From Streptomyces sp. Act143 (lineage in GTDB: Bacteria; Actinomycetota; Actinomycetes; Streptomycetales; Streptomycetaceae), in NCBI RefSeq assembly GCF_003143935.1, contig NZ_QFRX01000001.1, positions 3,323,645 to 3,387,644 on the forward strand: a stretch of DNA of 64,000 nt. Reading direction: 5' to 3'. Under the pieces are notes generated by a model that was not told the DNA's origin, ran no database searches, and worked only from the letters and a program-made list of their open reading frames with translations. Shown here piece by piece: positions 16,940 through 26,680 of this stretch (its first letter is position 1; every line of letters begins with the position of its first letter). The translations under genes were made by a program, and so were the position numbers.

Positions 16940-17560
16940 TTGTACGTTCTGGTCCCCGACGACCCCGTGTTCTACGCGAAGTTCCAGAGCCTTGAGGAGC
17001 CGCTCCTGCGCCACCTCTACCGGCTGCATCACACAGGCGCGGAGTCCGACGACGAGCGGATCATCTCGGACGCCTACGACAGCTGGGTGCAGGTCCTGCT
17101 GAAACTGCCGCTGTGGGCGCGCTGGCACACCGAGGACGTGCCCGCCGTCGCCGCCGCGGCGGAGCCGCCCCCGCCCCGATACACCCTGCACAGCATGCGC
17201 GGCGACCAGCTGACGAGCCTGTACCCGATCGAGGTGACCGCGGTCGATCTCGGGCATCTGACGGCCTGCCTCGACCTGTTCGCCGGCATCGATGCAAGTG
17301 CCGGGGCGGGTTCGGGGCCGACCGGCGGCGAGGAGCGTCTCGCCGATGTCTTCCGGCGCGTCATGGACGTGCTGCTGCTGCCGCCCCCGTCGGGGCTGCT
17401 GAACATCCTGCGGTTCGTCGTGGCCCAGGGGGTCGCCGTGCGCGTGACCCTGCCGACCGAACGCGAGCAGGAGTATCAGCGCTTCTGCGAGGACATCGTG
17501 ACCATCCTCAGCTCGGGTGACGCCTTCGCCTACCGAAGCCACCGGGCCATGTATCTCTGA
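16940..17560 (+). CDS. hypothetical protein
   Basis: 206 residues from a TTG start (MYVLVPDDPVF) with GAGGAGG six bases before it; a GTG 15 bases upstream overlaps that ribosome site and is less likely. I do not recognise a family. The protein is acidic and probably all or mostly alpha-helical, with one Gly/Ala-rich linker near residue 120 (DASAGAGSGPTGGEE). A hydrophobic patch VFRRVMDVLLLPPPSGLLNILRFVVAQGVAVRVTL is too polar for a membrane span. No signal peptide. It follows a 23-bp operator-like palindrome and is followed by a terminator. Confidence 0.7.
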   Translation: MYVLVPDDPVFYAKFQSLEEPLLRHLYRLHHTGAESDDERIISDAYDSWVQVLLKLPLWARWHTEDVPAVAAAAEPPPPRYTLHSMRGDQLTSLYPIEVTAVDLGHLTACLDLFAGIDASAGAGSGPTGGEERLADVFRRVMDVLLLPPPSGLLNILRFVVAQGVAVRVTLPTEREQEYQRFCEDIVTILSSGDAFAYRSHRAMYL

Positions 17561-17751
17561 GTGTGTCCGAGGTGTGGCGCCGGAACCTTCAGTTCCACAT
17601 GTTGTGGTGAACCTTTCAGATCCACCCTCACGTTCTCCAGTTGGAAGGCTCCGTCGTCGAACACGCGGACGGGGGAGCCGGGACGGGACGCTCGGAGTCC
17701 AGCCACGCGCGCGTGGTTCGTCCACGCGAGCGTGATCCGTCCCCGTCCCCG

Positions 17752-17787
17752 CACCGGCGGCCCGGGTCCCCCCTCGGGCCGCCGGTG
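17752..17787. terminator. terminator hairpin
   Basis: CACCGGCGGCCCG and CGGGCCGCCGGTG form a perfect 13-bp stem around a ten-base loop, 190 bases after the hypothetical gene and 30 bases before the hemerythrin-like gene. Confidence 0.7.
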
Positions 17788-17816
17788 CGCTCACGTTGGT
17801 GCAGAAGGGTTCACGG

Positions 17817-18503
17817 ATGTCCGCCACACAGGCGCCGGTCACGGACGGCGCCCGTCTCTTCGAAGAACTGCTCGCCGCCCACACGGTCATGACCCGGGGT
17901 GCCGAGCTGGTCGCGGAGTCTTTCACCCGGCTGGCGGACGGCGCGGCCGTCGAAACCGGCGCCCTGGTGACGACCGCGCGGTGGTTCGTCGACTTCGTAC
18001 GCCATCACCGGCGTGTCGAGGACGAGCTGCTGTACCCGGTGCTGCGGGCACGCTGCCCGGAAACGGTGCGCAGTCTCGACCTGCTGGACGAGGACGACGA
18101 CGCGATGGCCGAGGCGCTCGACGAGCTGGAGAGCGTCATCGAACGGATCGCCGAGGAACGCCGGGTCGGCGGATCGGTCAGCTGGGGGCACGCGATGAAG
18201 GAGGGGACGCTCGCGTCCCACCGGGTCCGCGATGGGCTGACCGGGCACTCCTCCGTCATACGCCCCCTGCTCAAGGGGCTGCTCGCCAAGGCCGGGCAAG
18301 AGGATCTCGAAGTCCTCCGCAAGGCGGCGGCCGAAGGCGTCTGGCGCGGTGAGCCGCACCTGGCCATCGGGTTCCTGGAACACCCGGAGCCCGTTCCCGG
18401 CCGGGAACGGGTCAGCGCGAATTTCCCGCCGCCGGTGCGCTGGGCCCGGAGCGTGCTGATGAACCGGTTCCGCAGGACCCTAAGGGACCTCGCGGCCGAT
18501 TGA
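17817..18503 (+). CDS. hemerythrin (HHE) domain-containing protein
   Basis: 228 residues from ATG (MSATQAPVTDGARLFEELLAAH) with GAAGGG upstream. The four-helix HHE pattern is visible: LLAAHTVMTRGAEL, FVDFVRHHRRVEDELLYPVL (paired His and Glu ligands), a helix of Asp/Glu-rich residues, and a later HRVRDGLTGHSSVIRPLL. Such domains bind a di-iron centre and can sense oxygen, NO or iron. The C-terminal 60 residues are basic (RWARSVLMNRFRRTLRDL) and not part of the fold. Monocistronic by appearance. Confidence 0.8.
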   Translation: MSATQAPVTDGARLFEELLAAHTVMTRGAELVAESFTRLADGAAVETGALVTTARWFVDFVRHHRRVEDELLYPVLRARCPETVRSLDLLDEDDDAMAEALDELESVIERIAEERRVGGSVSWGHAMKEGTLASHRVRDGLTGHSSVIRPLLKGLLAKAGQEDLEVLRKAAAEGVWRGEPHLAIGFLEHPEPVPGRERVSANFPPPVRWARSVLMNRFRRTLRDLAAD

Positions 18504-18540
18504 GCCCCGCGCCCGGGAGGTGCGCTGCCGTGGGTCAGGG

Positions 18541-19104
18541 TCAGCGCGCGGCCGGGGCGGGCGCTGACTTCTTGCGTGCCCGGTAGGCGGCGGCCTTGAT
18601 CTTGTTGCCGCAGGACTCCATGCCGCACCACTGCCGCCGCATGCCCCGGGAGCGGTCGATATAGACACGGGTGCACTCGGGGTTGCCGCACTCCTTCATC
18701 AGCGGCACGTCCGGACCGCTGAGCAGCTCCACCGCCTGCCGGGCGACCGTCGCCAGCGCCTGCTCGGGCGTCGCCTCGGTGAGCCGCCCGGTCAGGGTGA
18801 GCTGGGGCGTGACGGGCGTCCTGCGCGCGGCGGCGTTGACCAGGTCGAGCGCCTGCTGATCGAATTCCTCGCCGAGCCGGCGGTCGGTGACGAGCCGGTA
18901 GATGGCCTCGCGTACGGCCGTGGCCTCGCGTACGTCGCCGTCCTGACCTGGGGTGATCGTGTCCACCAGGCCGGACTCCAGATACCAGGCGTTCAGCCGC
19001 TCCGGCGTCACGAACATCTCGAACCGGGTCGAGCGCCGGGCCCGGAGCGTGGCCGCGAAGTCCAGGGCCGGGTTCCCGCATACGAAGACGTGGTCAAGAT
19101 TCAC
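18541..19104 (-). CDS. CGNR zinc finger / ABATE domain regulator
   Basis: 187 residues from a GTG (VNLDHVFVCGNPALDFAATL); an upstream TTG would add 12 residues without similarity. The N-terminal ABATE domain (about 1 to 115) begins with the typical GNPALDF. The C-terminal CGNR zinc finger shows its four Cys: ECGNPECTRVYIDRSRGMRRQWCGMESCGN, followed by a basic tail KIKAAAYRARKKS. Family members are stress-linked DNA-binding regulators. An inverted repeat spans the start codon, arguing for autoregulation. Confidence 0.88.
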   Translation of the reverse strand: MNLDHVFVCGNPALDFAATLRARRSTRFEMFVTPERLNAWYLESGLVDTITPGQDGDVREATAVREAIYRLVTDRRLGEEFDQQALDLVNAAARRTPVTPQLTLTGRLTEATPEQALATVARQAVELLSGPDVPLMKECGNPECTRVYIDRSRGMRRQWCGMESCGNKIKAAAYRARKKSAPAPAAR

Positions 19105-19118
19105 ATCACCATCTTGAC
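19093..19118. promoter_or_regulatory. inverted repeat over the CGNR gene start
   Basis: GTCAAGAT and ATCTTGAC pair exactly across ten bases, with the GTG start codon (19102-19104) inside the spacer. A protein bound here would block transcription or translation initiation of the CGNR gene. Confidence 0.6.
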
Positions 19119-19146
19119 AGGTGACTCCCGCTGAGCGCAAGGAACG

Positions 19147-20748
<1,602 letters not shown>

Positions 20749-20829
20749 AGGGGTCCCCCAGGGGTGAGCGGTGGGCGGCCCGCCGGGCGCAGGGCGCCTC
20801 GGACGCGGGCCATGGCACACGTCACCGGC

Positions 20830-22464
20830 TCACACCGCGGGCGCCCCCGTCTCCTTGAGCGTGCCGTCGGCCAGCCGCAGCCAGCGGTTCACCCCGATCT
20901 CGGCGAGGAACCGCTCGTCGTGGCTGACCACCATGAAGGCGCCCTGGTAGGAGTTGAGCGCGCTCTCCAGCTGGCCCGCGCTGACCAGGTCGAGGTTGTT
21001 GGTCGGCTCGTCGAGCAGCAGCAGGTGCGGGGCCGGTTCGGCGCACAGCACGCAGGCCAGCGTGGCGCGCAGGCGTTCACCGCCGGACAGGACGCCGACC
21101 GGGAGGTGCGCGCGGGCGCCGCGGAAGAGGAAGCGGGCGAGGAGGTTCATGCGCTCCGCCTCGGGCCGCTCGGGGGCGAACTTGGCGAAGTTCTCGGCGA
21201 CCGTGCGGTCCAGGTCGAGCAGGTCCAGGCGCTGGGAGAGGTAGGCGATCCGGCCGTCGTTGCGCTTGATCTCGCCGCTGTCCGGGGTGAGCTCTCCGGT
21301 GACCAGCCGCATCAGGGTGGTCTTCCCGGCGCCGTTGGGGCCGACGAGGGCGATGCGCTCGGGGCCGCGGACGGTCAGGTCGACGCCGCCCGGGGCGAAC
21401 ACGTCACGCTCGCCGAGACGCACCTGCATACCCTCACCGAGGAAGAGGTTGCGGCCCGCGGGCACTTGGGTGTCGGGCAGCTCCAGGGTGAGGCGCTGCT
21501 CGTCGCGCAGGGCGCGGCCGGCCTCGTCGAGGCGGGCCTTGGCCTCGCTGACCCGGGAGGCGTGCATGGTGCCGGACTTGCCCGCGGCCTCCTGGGCGCC
21601 GCGCTTCATGTTGCCCGCGAAGATCTTGGGCAGACCGGCGTTCTTGAGGTTCTTGGAGGCGTTGCTCATCCGGCGCTCGGCGCGTTCGCGGGCCTGCTGC
21701 ATCTCGCGCTTCTCGCGCTTGAGCTCCTGCTCGGCGTTGCGGACGTTCTTCTCGGCGACCTCCTGCTCGGCGCGCACGGCCTCTTCGTACTCGGTGAAGT
21801 TGCCGCCGTACAGGCGCAGTTCGTCGCTGCCGAGTTCGGCGATGCGCTCCATGCGGTCGAGCAGGGCGCGGTCGTGGCTGACCAGGAGCAGGGTGCCGTT
21901 GAAGTCGCCCAGGACGTCGTAGAGCTTGTGGCGGGCCTGGAGGTCGAGGTTGTTGGTGGGCTCGTCGAGGAGGAGGACGTCGGGGCGCTTGAGGAGCTGG
22001 GCGGCGAGGCCGAGGGAGACCACCTGGCCGCCGCTGAGCGTGCTCAGGCTGCGGTCCAGGGTGAGGTCGGCCAGGCCCAGGCGGTCGAGCTGGGCGCGGG
22101 TGCGCTCCTCGATGTCCCAGTCGTCGCCGATGGTGGCGAAGTGCTCCTCGGCGACATCGCCGGACTCCACCGCGTCCAGGGCGCGGATGACCGCGGCGAC
22201 GCCGAGGACCTCGGCGACCGTGAGGTTGCCGGTGAGCGGGAGGCTCTGCGGGAGGTAGCCGAGGGTGCCGCCGACGGACACCGAGCCGGTGGCGGGCTTG
22301 AGCTCGCCGGCGATCAGTTTGAGCAGGGTGGACTTGCCGGATCCGTTGGGGGCGACCAGGCCGGTTCGGCCGGGGGTCACGGAGAAGGACAGGTCCTGGA
22401 AGACGGGCGTGTCGTCGGGCCAGGCGAAGGAGAGGTTCGAGCAGACGATCGCGGCGTCGGACAT
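20830..22464 (-). CDS. ABC-F family ATP-binding protein
   Basis: 544 residues, ATG (MSDAAIVCSNLSFAWPDDTPVF) with GAGG upstream. Two ATPase domains: APNGSGKST and GPNGAGKTT, LSGGQVVSLGLAAQLL and LSGGERLRATLACVL, LLLDEPTNNLDL twice. The interdomain segment is a long charged coiled coil (VRAEQEVAEKNVRNAEQELKREKREMQQ and on to MSNASKNLKNAG). It is only distantly similar to its neighbour, so the pair is not a recent tandem duplication. A 360-base leader separates it from the divergent molybdoenzyme gene; ABC-F genes are often controlled by leader attenuation, but I cannot identify a leader peptide. Confidence 0.9.
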   Translation of the reverse strand: MSDAAIVCSNLSFAWPDDTPVFQDLSFSVTPGRTGLVAPNGSGKSTLLKLIAGELKPATGSVSVGGTLGYLPQSLPLTGNLTVAEVLGVAAVIRALDAVESGDVAEEHFATIGDDWDIEERTRAQLDRLGLADLTLDRSLSTLSGGQVVSLGLAAQLLKRPDVLLLDEPTNNLDLQARHKLYDVLGDFNGTLLLVSHDRALLDRMERIAELGSDELRLYGGNFTEYEEAVRAEQEVAEKNVRNAEQELKREKREMQQARERAERRMSNASKNLKNAGLPKIFAGNMKRGAQEAAGKSGTMHASRVSEAKARLDEAGRALRDEQRLTLELPDTQVPAGRNLFLGEGMQVRLGERDVFAPGGVDLTVRGPERIALVGPNGAGKTTLMRLVTGELTPDSGEIKRNDGRIAYLSQRLDLLDLDRTVAENFAKFAPERPEAERMNLLARFLFRGARAHLPVGVLSGGERLRATLACVLCAEPAPHLLLLDEPTNNLDLVSAGQLESALNSYQGAFMVVSHDERFLAEIGVNRWLRLADGTLKETGAPAV

Positions 22465-22823
22465 GGAGGCGACCTCGATGGGACTGAGGGCAAAGGGTGG
22501 GCCTCTGCCCTGGGCAGACGTGGGGAAAGGGGTACGACGAGACGGACCACCTCGGCAGCGCTCCTGTGCGCCGGCCGGTGGCCGTCAGCTCCGGATCTCA
22601 CCCGGAGATGTCGTCTTCACCCACCACGTCTGTGACTCCTCGATACACGGTCAACGTCGCTTCCAGCTTAGCAGCCGTCCTTTCATACCCAGCAGCCGTC
22701 TCTTCATACGTTTGCGGTTGACAGCTCCGACGCCCCCATGCCAGCATCGTCACCAGTTAAACCGGTGACGAACGAATGACGGACGGGCCGGGCAACTCAC
22801 ACGTGTCCGAAGGAGCGCACACC
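22465..22823. other. divergent leader region between ABC-F and molybdoenzyme genes
   Basis: No gene seen. A candidate -35 TTGACA is at 22719-22724 reading rightward, with CAGCAT 18 bases on as a poor -10. The palindrome at 22748-22770 lies directly behind it. Nearby is the near-repeat CAGCCGTC(C/T)(T/C)TTCATAC, seen twice at about 22672 and 22692. Confidence 0.5.
22748..22770. promoter_or_regulatory. 23-bp palindrome CGTCACC-N9-GGTGACG, copy 2
   Basis: Centre AGTTAAACC; with one mismatch the pairing runs 11 bases per arm (TCGTCACCAGT / ACCGGTGACGA) around TAA. It sits 54 bases before the molybdoenzyme start, just downstream of a possible promoter, as expected of a repressor site. Confidence 0.75.
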
Positions 22824-23540
22824 ATGGCGGAAAAGCCGAAGCCGAGGACCGGGGGCGCCCCTGTCGGACGGCGGGCGATGCTGGGCATGCTCGGCGCGGG
22901 TGCGGCCGGCCTCGCCGCCGCGCCCTACCTCCAGCGCGGCTGGGAGGGGTTCCTCGCCAAGGCCTCCGAGGTCGACGCCACGGGCCTGACCGGTCTGCTG
23001 CCCAACCCGGGTGGCTTCCGGTACTACAGCGTCGTCGGCTCGGTGCCCCACAAGGACGAGACGAACTACGCCCTGACGGTCGGCGGACTGGTCGACAAGC
23101 CGAAGACCTACACCCTCGACGAACTGCGCGCGATGCCGCAGACCCGGGTGGTCGGCGATGCCGTGTGCACCGACGGCTGGCGGGTGGACGGCACGCCCTG
23201 GGAGGGAGTGAAGCTGGCGGACATCCTCGATGACGCCGGGGTGCGTTCGTCGGGCGCGGCGATCCGGTTTACCTGCTTCGACGGCGCCTACAGCGAAAGC
23301 CTCACCCTGGAGCAGGCCCGCCGCTCGGACGTCCTGGTGGCGCTGAACTTGCAGGACAAGCCCATTTCCCACGCGCACGGCGGCCCGGTCCGCCTCTATG
23401 TGGCGCCCATGTACTTCTACAAGTCGGCCAAGTGGCTGTCCGGTATCTCGGTCACCGACAAGGTCGTCCCCGGCTACTGGGAGGAGCGAGGTTATGCGGT
23501 CGACGGCTGGCTCGACGGCGCCGACCGGGATGCGGCCTGA
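22824..23540 (+). CDS. Tat-exported molybdopterin-dependent oxidoreductase (sulfite oxidase fold)
   Basis: 238 residues from ATG (MAEKPKPRTGG) with GAAGGAG eleven bases before it. A Tat-like signal GRRAMLGMLGAGAAGLAAAP opens the protein. The body is the oxidoreductase molybdopterin-binding domain: LTVGGLVDKPKTYTLDELRAMP, then VVGDAVCTDGWRVDGTPWEGVKLADIL whose Cys is the likely molybdenum ligand, and DVLVALNLQDKPISHAHGGPVRLYVAPMYFYKSAKWL. It lacks the dimerisation domain of sulfite oxidase, so it is MsrP/YedY-like in size. Its stop overlaps the next start by 11 bases, tying it to a membrane cytochrome. Confidence 0.9.
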   Translation: MAEKPKPRTGGAPVGRRAMLGMLGAGAAGLAAAPYLQRGWEGFLAKASEVDATGLTGLLPNPGGFRYYSVVGSVPHKDETNYALTVGGLVDKPKTYTLDELRAMPQTRVVGDAVCTDGWRVDGTPWEGVKLADILDDAGVRSSGAAIRFTCFDGAYSESLTLEQARRSDVLVALNLQDKPISHAHGGPVRLYVAPMYFYKSAKWLSGISVTDKVVPGYWEERGYAVDGWLDGADRDAA

Positions 23541-24174
23541 ACCCCCCGGCCGCATCCGCCGCTTCACCACCGCCGAACGCCTGGTCCACCGGGCCACCGG
23601 CTACCTGATGCTGCTGTGCCTGGTCTCCGCCGCCTGCCTCTACTTCGGCCCGCTGGCCCAACTGGTCGGCCGGCGGCACCTGATGGTCACGGTCCACGAG
23701 TGGTCCGGCATCTCGCTGCCGCTGCCCTTCCTGCTGGGGCTCCTCTCACCCGCCTTCCGCGCCGACCTGCGCCGCCTGAACCGCTTCGCGGTGTACGACC
23801 GCCAGTGGCTGCGGGCCGTCCGCAGACGCCGTAAGTCGCCCGAGGCGCGGCCGGCCGGCAAGTTCAACGCGGGCCAGAAGCTCTACGCGGGCTGGATCGC
23901 CGGAGCGGTGCTGGTGATGATGTTCACCGGCCTGCTGATGTGGTTCATGGGCCTGCTGCCCGCCATCTCCCGCACCAGCGCGATCTTTGTCCACGACCTG
24001 CTGGCCTGGGCCATCACCTTCGTCCTGATCGGACACATGCGCAGGGCCTTCGAGGACCCCGAGGCGCGGCTCGGCATGCGCACCGGATGGGTCAGCCGGT
24101 CGTGGGCCGATCGACAGCACTCGCGGTGGCTGCGCGAGGAACGCGAGGACGACGGCCGACCGACCGTCGAATGA
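23530..24174 (+). CDS. cytochrome b/b6 membrane subunit
   Basis: 214 residues from an ATG overlapping the molybdoenzyme gene (MRPEPPGRIRRFTTAERLVHRATG). Four membrane spans are visible: LMLLCLVSAACLYFGPL, LPLPFLLGLLSP, AGAVLVMMFTGLLMWFMGLL and AITFVLIGHM. His residues likely to hold heme are in ERLVHRATG, MVTVHEWSG, FVHDLLAW and LIGHMRRA, the pattern of formate-dehydrogenase-gamma type cytochrome b556. It should pass electrons between the quinone pool and the exported molybdoenzyme, in the manner of MsrQ for MsrP although of a different family. Confidence 0.88.
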   Translation: MRPEPPGRIRRFTTAERLVHRATGYLMLLCLVSAACLYFGPLAQLVGRRHLMVTVHEWSGISLPLPFLLGLLSPAFRADLRRLNRFAVYDRQWLRAVRRRRKSPEARPAGKFNAGQKLYAGWIAGAVLVMMFTGLLMWFMGLLPAISRTSAIFVHDLLAWAITFVLIGHMRRAFEDPEARLGMRTGWVSRSWADRQHSRWLREEREDDGRPTVE

Positions 24175-24218
24175 CCTAACGCGACGTTCACACCCCCCGG
24201 TCACGGGCCGGCAGAGCA

Positions 24219-24236
24219 GACAGTCAACTGACTGTC
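24219..24236. promoter_or_regulatory. palindrome upstream of the tannase-family gene
   Basis: GACAGTCA and TGACTGTC pair exactly around AC, 132 bases before the esterase start. It resembles a MarR- or TetR-type site; no regulator gene adjoins it. Confidence 0.55.
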
Positions 24237-24367
24237 GTGCGCGGCAGCCCCGAACGGCCAGAGTGAGCCGTGCACACACGTTTGTGTCACACCTGAGCAC
24301 CTCCCTCTCGCGGGCTGCTTCCCGCACCTCTACTTCCCGCATATCCACTTCCTTGGACGGACAAGCG

Positions 24368-25957
24368 ATGAGACGACTTCTCACTGTTCTCGCGGCCGGC
24401 GTGCCGCTCGCCGCGGCGGTCTACCTGCCGACCGCCTCCGCGGAGACCCAGAACGCCTCCACCGCCACCGCGTTCTCCTGCACGACGCCCTCCGTGAAGG
24501 CCCCGGCCGGTACCGCGGTGGAGTCCGTGACGGCGGTCCAGCAGGCCGGCGGCACCATCCAGGGCACCGGCATCCTCCAGGGCACGGTCACCGACGTCCC
24601 CGCCTACTGCGAGGTCACTGTCACGCTCACCCACCCGGGCGCCGGCGACCACGCCAAGGTGCGGACCTGGCTGCCGGTCAGCGGCTGGAACGGCCGTTTC
24701 CAGGGGCTCGGCGGATCCGCCTACCTGGCCGGTGACAACAACGTGGGCCTGGCCACCGCCGTCAAGCAGGGCTACGCCGCCGTCACCACCGACGCCGGCG
24801 TCGGCGACGTCCTCGACACCAGCTGGGCCCTCAACAGCGCGGGCCAGGTCAACACCACCCCGCTGAAGAACTTCGCCTCCCGCTCCCAGCACGAGGCGGC
24901 GGTCGTGGGCAAGGAGGTCGTCGACGGCGTCTACGGCAAGCGCCCCGCCTACTCCTACTTCACCGGCTGCTCCACCGGCGGACGCCAGGGCTACATGGAG
25001 GCCCAGCGCTACCCCGGCGACTACGACGGCATCCTCGCCGACGCGCCCGCCGTCAACTGGGACGAGTTCGAGGTGGCCACGCTGTGGCCGCAGGTCGTCA
25101 TGAACAACGAGAAGACCCATCCCTCGGCGTGTGAGTTCAAGACCTTCACCGACGCCGCCGTCAAGTCCTGCGACAAGCTCGACGGTGTCAAGGACGGCCT
25201 GGTCAACGACCCGTCCCGGTGCGACTTCGACCCGCGCCGGCTGATCGGCACCAAGGTCGTGTGCGAGGGCAGGGAGCTCACCATCACGGCGGCCGACGTG
25301 GCCGTGGTCCGCAAGATCTGGGACGGCCCGCGCACCCCGTCCGGCAAGAAGCTCTGGTACGGCGTCCCGGTCGGCGCCGACATCAGCGCCCTGGCCGGTG
25401 CCGACGCCTTCCCGGTGCCCGCGGCCTGGGTCAAGCTCTGGGTCGCCAAGGACCCTTCGCTCGACCTGTCGACGATCACCTACAGCCGCTTCACCGAGCT
25501 GTTCAGGCAGTCCCAGGCCGAGTACGACAAGGTCATCGGCACCGACGACCCGGACCTGACGGCCTTCCGCAAGTCCGGCGGCAAGCTGCTGACCTGGCAC
25601 GGCCTGGCCGACCAGTACATCCCCGCCCAGGGCACGGTGCACTACCGCAAGCAGGTCGAGCGGGAGATGGGCGGCACCAAGCGGGTCGACGACTTCTACC
25701 GTCTCTTCCTCGCCCCCGGCACCAGCCACTGCGGCCTCAACGGCCAGGACGGTTCCGCCGACGGCCTCGCCGCACTGACCGCGTGGGTCGAGCACGGCAA
25801 GGCGCCCAGGACGCTGCCCGCCACCCTGATCAACGCCGACGGCCAGAGCGTCTCCCGCAACCTGTGCAGCTACCCGCAGGTGTCCCGCTACCAGGGCGGC
25901 GACCCCGCCGCCGCCTCCAGCTTCCGCTGCGTCTCCGCCGCCCCCTCCCGGCACTGA
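24368..25957 (+). CDS. secreted tannase/feruloyl esterase family hydrolase
   Basis: 529 residues from ATG (MRRLLTVLAAGVPLAAAVYLPTASAETQ), a Sec signal cut near ASAETQ. Family motifs are all present: GCSTGGRQGYMEAQRYPGDYDGILADAPA with the catalytic Ser, GLADQYIPAQGT with the Asp, and GTSHCGLNG with the His. Two Cys adjacent to the Ser and His (GCS and HCG) form the disulfide that typifies this family (CS-D-HC motif). Tannases and feruloyl esterases split gallate or ferulate esters of plant polymers; which ester is not determinable. A membrane protein follows after 44 bases. Confidence 0.92.
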   Translation: MRRLLTVLAAGVPLAAAVYLPTASAETQNASTATAFSCTTPSVKAPAGTAVESVTAVQQAGGTIQGTGILQGTVTDVPAYCEVTVTLTHPGAGDHAKVRTWLPVSGWNGRFQGLGGSAYLAGDNNVGLATAVKQGYAAVTTDAGVGDVLDTSWALNSAGQVNTTPLKNFASRSQHEAAVVGKEVVDGVYGKRPAYSYFTGCSTGGRQGYMEAQRYPGDYDGILADAPAVNWDEFEVATLWPQVVMNNEKTHPSACEFKTFTDAAVKSCDKLDGVKDGLVNDPSRCDFDPRRLIGTKVVCEGRELTITAADVAVVRKIWDGPRTPSGKKLWYGVPVGADISALAGADAFPVPAAWVKLWVAKDPSLDLSTITYSRFTELFRQSQAEYDKVIGTDDPDLTAFRKSGGKLLTWHGLADQYIPAQGTVHYRKQVEREMGGTKRVDDFYRLFLAPGTSHCGLNGQDGSADGLAALTAWVEHGKAPRTLPATLINADGQSVSRNLCSYPQVSRYQGGDPAAASSFRCVSAAPSRH

Positions 25958-26001
25958 CCGGGTCGGCGACACCTCCCTGACCTGAGAAAGGCCGAACCGA
26001 C

Positions 26002-26607
26002 ATGAGCACCTCGACCGCGACCTCGACCCCGACCGGCCACGCCGGCGCGGGAGAGCGTTCCTCCCTGCTGAAGCTGTACCTGACCCGCGGCATCCTCGCC
26101 GTCGCCTGGGCGCTGTCGTTCGCCGGCGTCCAAGGCGACCACGAGGACCTCAAGGCAGGGGCCATCGTCCTGCTGGTCGTCTACCCGCTGATCGACGCGG
26201 TGTCCTCCCTGATCGACTACCGCGCCACCCCGGACGGCTCCGAGCGACGGGTCACCGCGTTCAACGGGGTGCTCAGCACGCTGGCGGCCATCGCCCTCGC
26301 CTTCGCCGGGGCCCACAGCCTGGCGGCGGCACTCCATGTGTTCGGCGTATGGGCCGTCGTCTCCGGCGCCGCCCAGCTGATCGTCGGAGTGCGCCGGCGC
26401 GGCCCCGAGCTGGGCAAGCAGTGGCCCACCCTGATCTCGGGCGGACTGTCCTTCCTCGTCGGCATCACCTACAACATCCAGGCCGCGGGCGACAACCCCA
26501 CACTCGACGTGCTGTCCGTGTACGCCACGGGCGGCGGCGTGTGGTTCATCCTCCAGGCGCTGCTGCTGGGCTGGAAGTCCCGCCAGTTGCGCACCCGGAC
26601 CGCCTGA
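26002..26607 (+). CDS. DUF308-like integral membrane protein
   Basis: 201 residues, ATG with GAAAGG upstream. Six hydrophobic segments alternate with short polar turns: LYLTRGILAVAWALSFAGV, AGAIVLLVVYPLIDAVSSL, NGVLSTLAAIALAFAGA, LHVFGVWAVVSGAAQLIVGV, TLISGGLSFLVGITYN and GGGVWFILQALLLGW. The pattern resembles HdeD/DUF308 proteins. It probably shares the transcript of the esterase gene, and its role is unknown. Confidence 0.75.
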   Translation: MSTSTATSTPTGHAGAGERSSLLKLYLTRGILAVAWALSFAGVQGDHEDLKAGAIVLLVVYPLIDAVSSLIDYRATPDGSERRVTAFNGVLSTLAAIALAFAGAHSLAAALHVFGVWAVVSGAAQLIVGVRRRGPELGKQWPTLISGGLSFLVGITYNIQAAGDNPTLDVLSVYATGGGVWFILQALLLGWKSRQLRTRTA

Positions 26608-26622
26608 CGGTCCTTCCCCCGC

Positions 26623-26663
26623 GACGTCCCGTCCCGCGCCTCCACGGCGCGGGGCGGGACGTC
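26623..26663. terminator. bidirectional terminator hairpin
   Basis: GACGTCCCGTCCCGCGCC pairs with GGCGCGGGGCGGGACGTC (18 bp, one G-T pair) around TCCAC. It lies between the convergent membrane protein and P450 genes. Confidence 0.88.
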
Positions 26664-26680
26664 GTCGTACGGGCGGGGCG

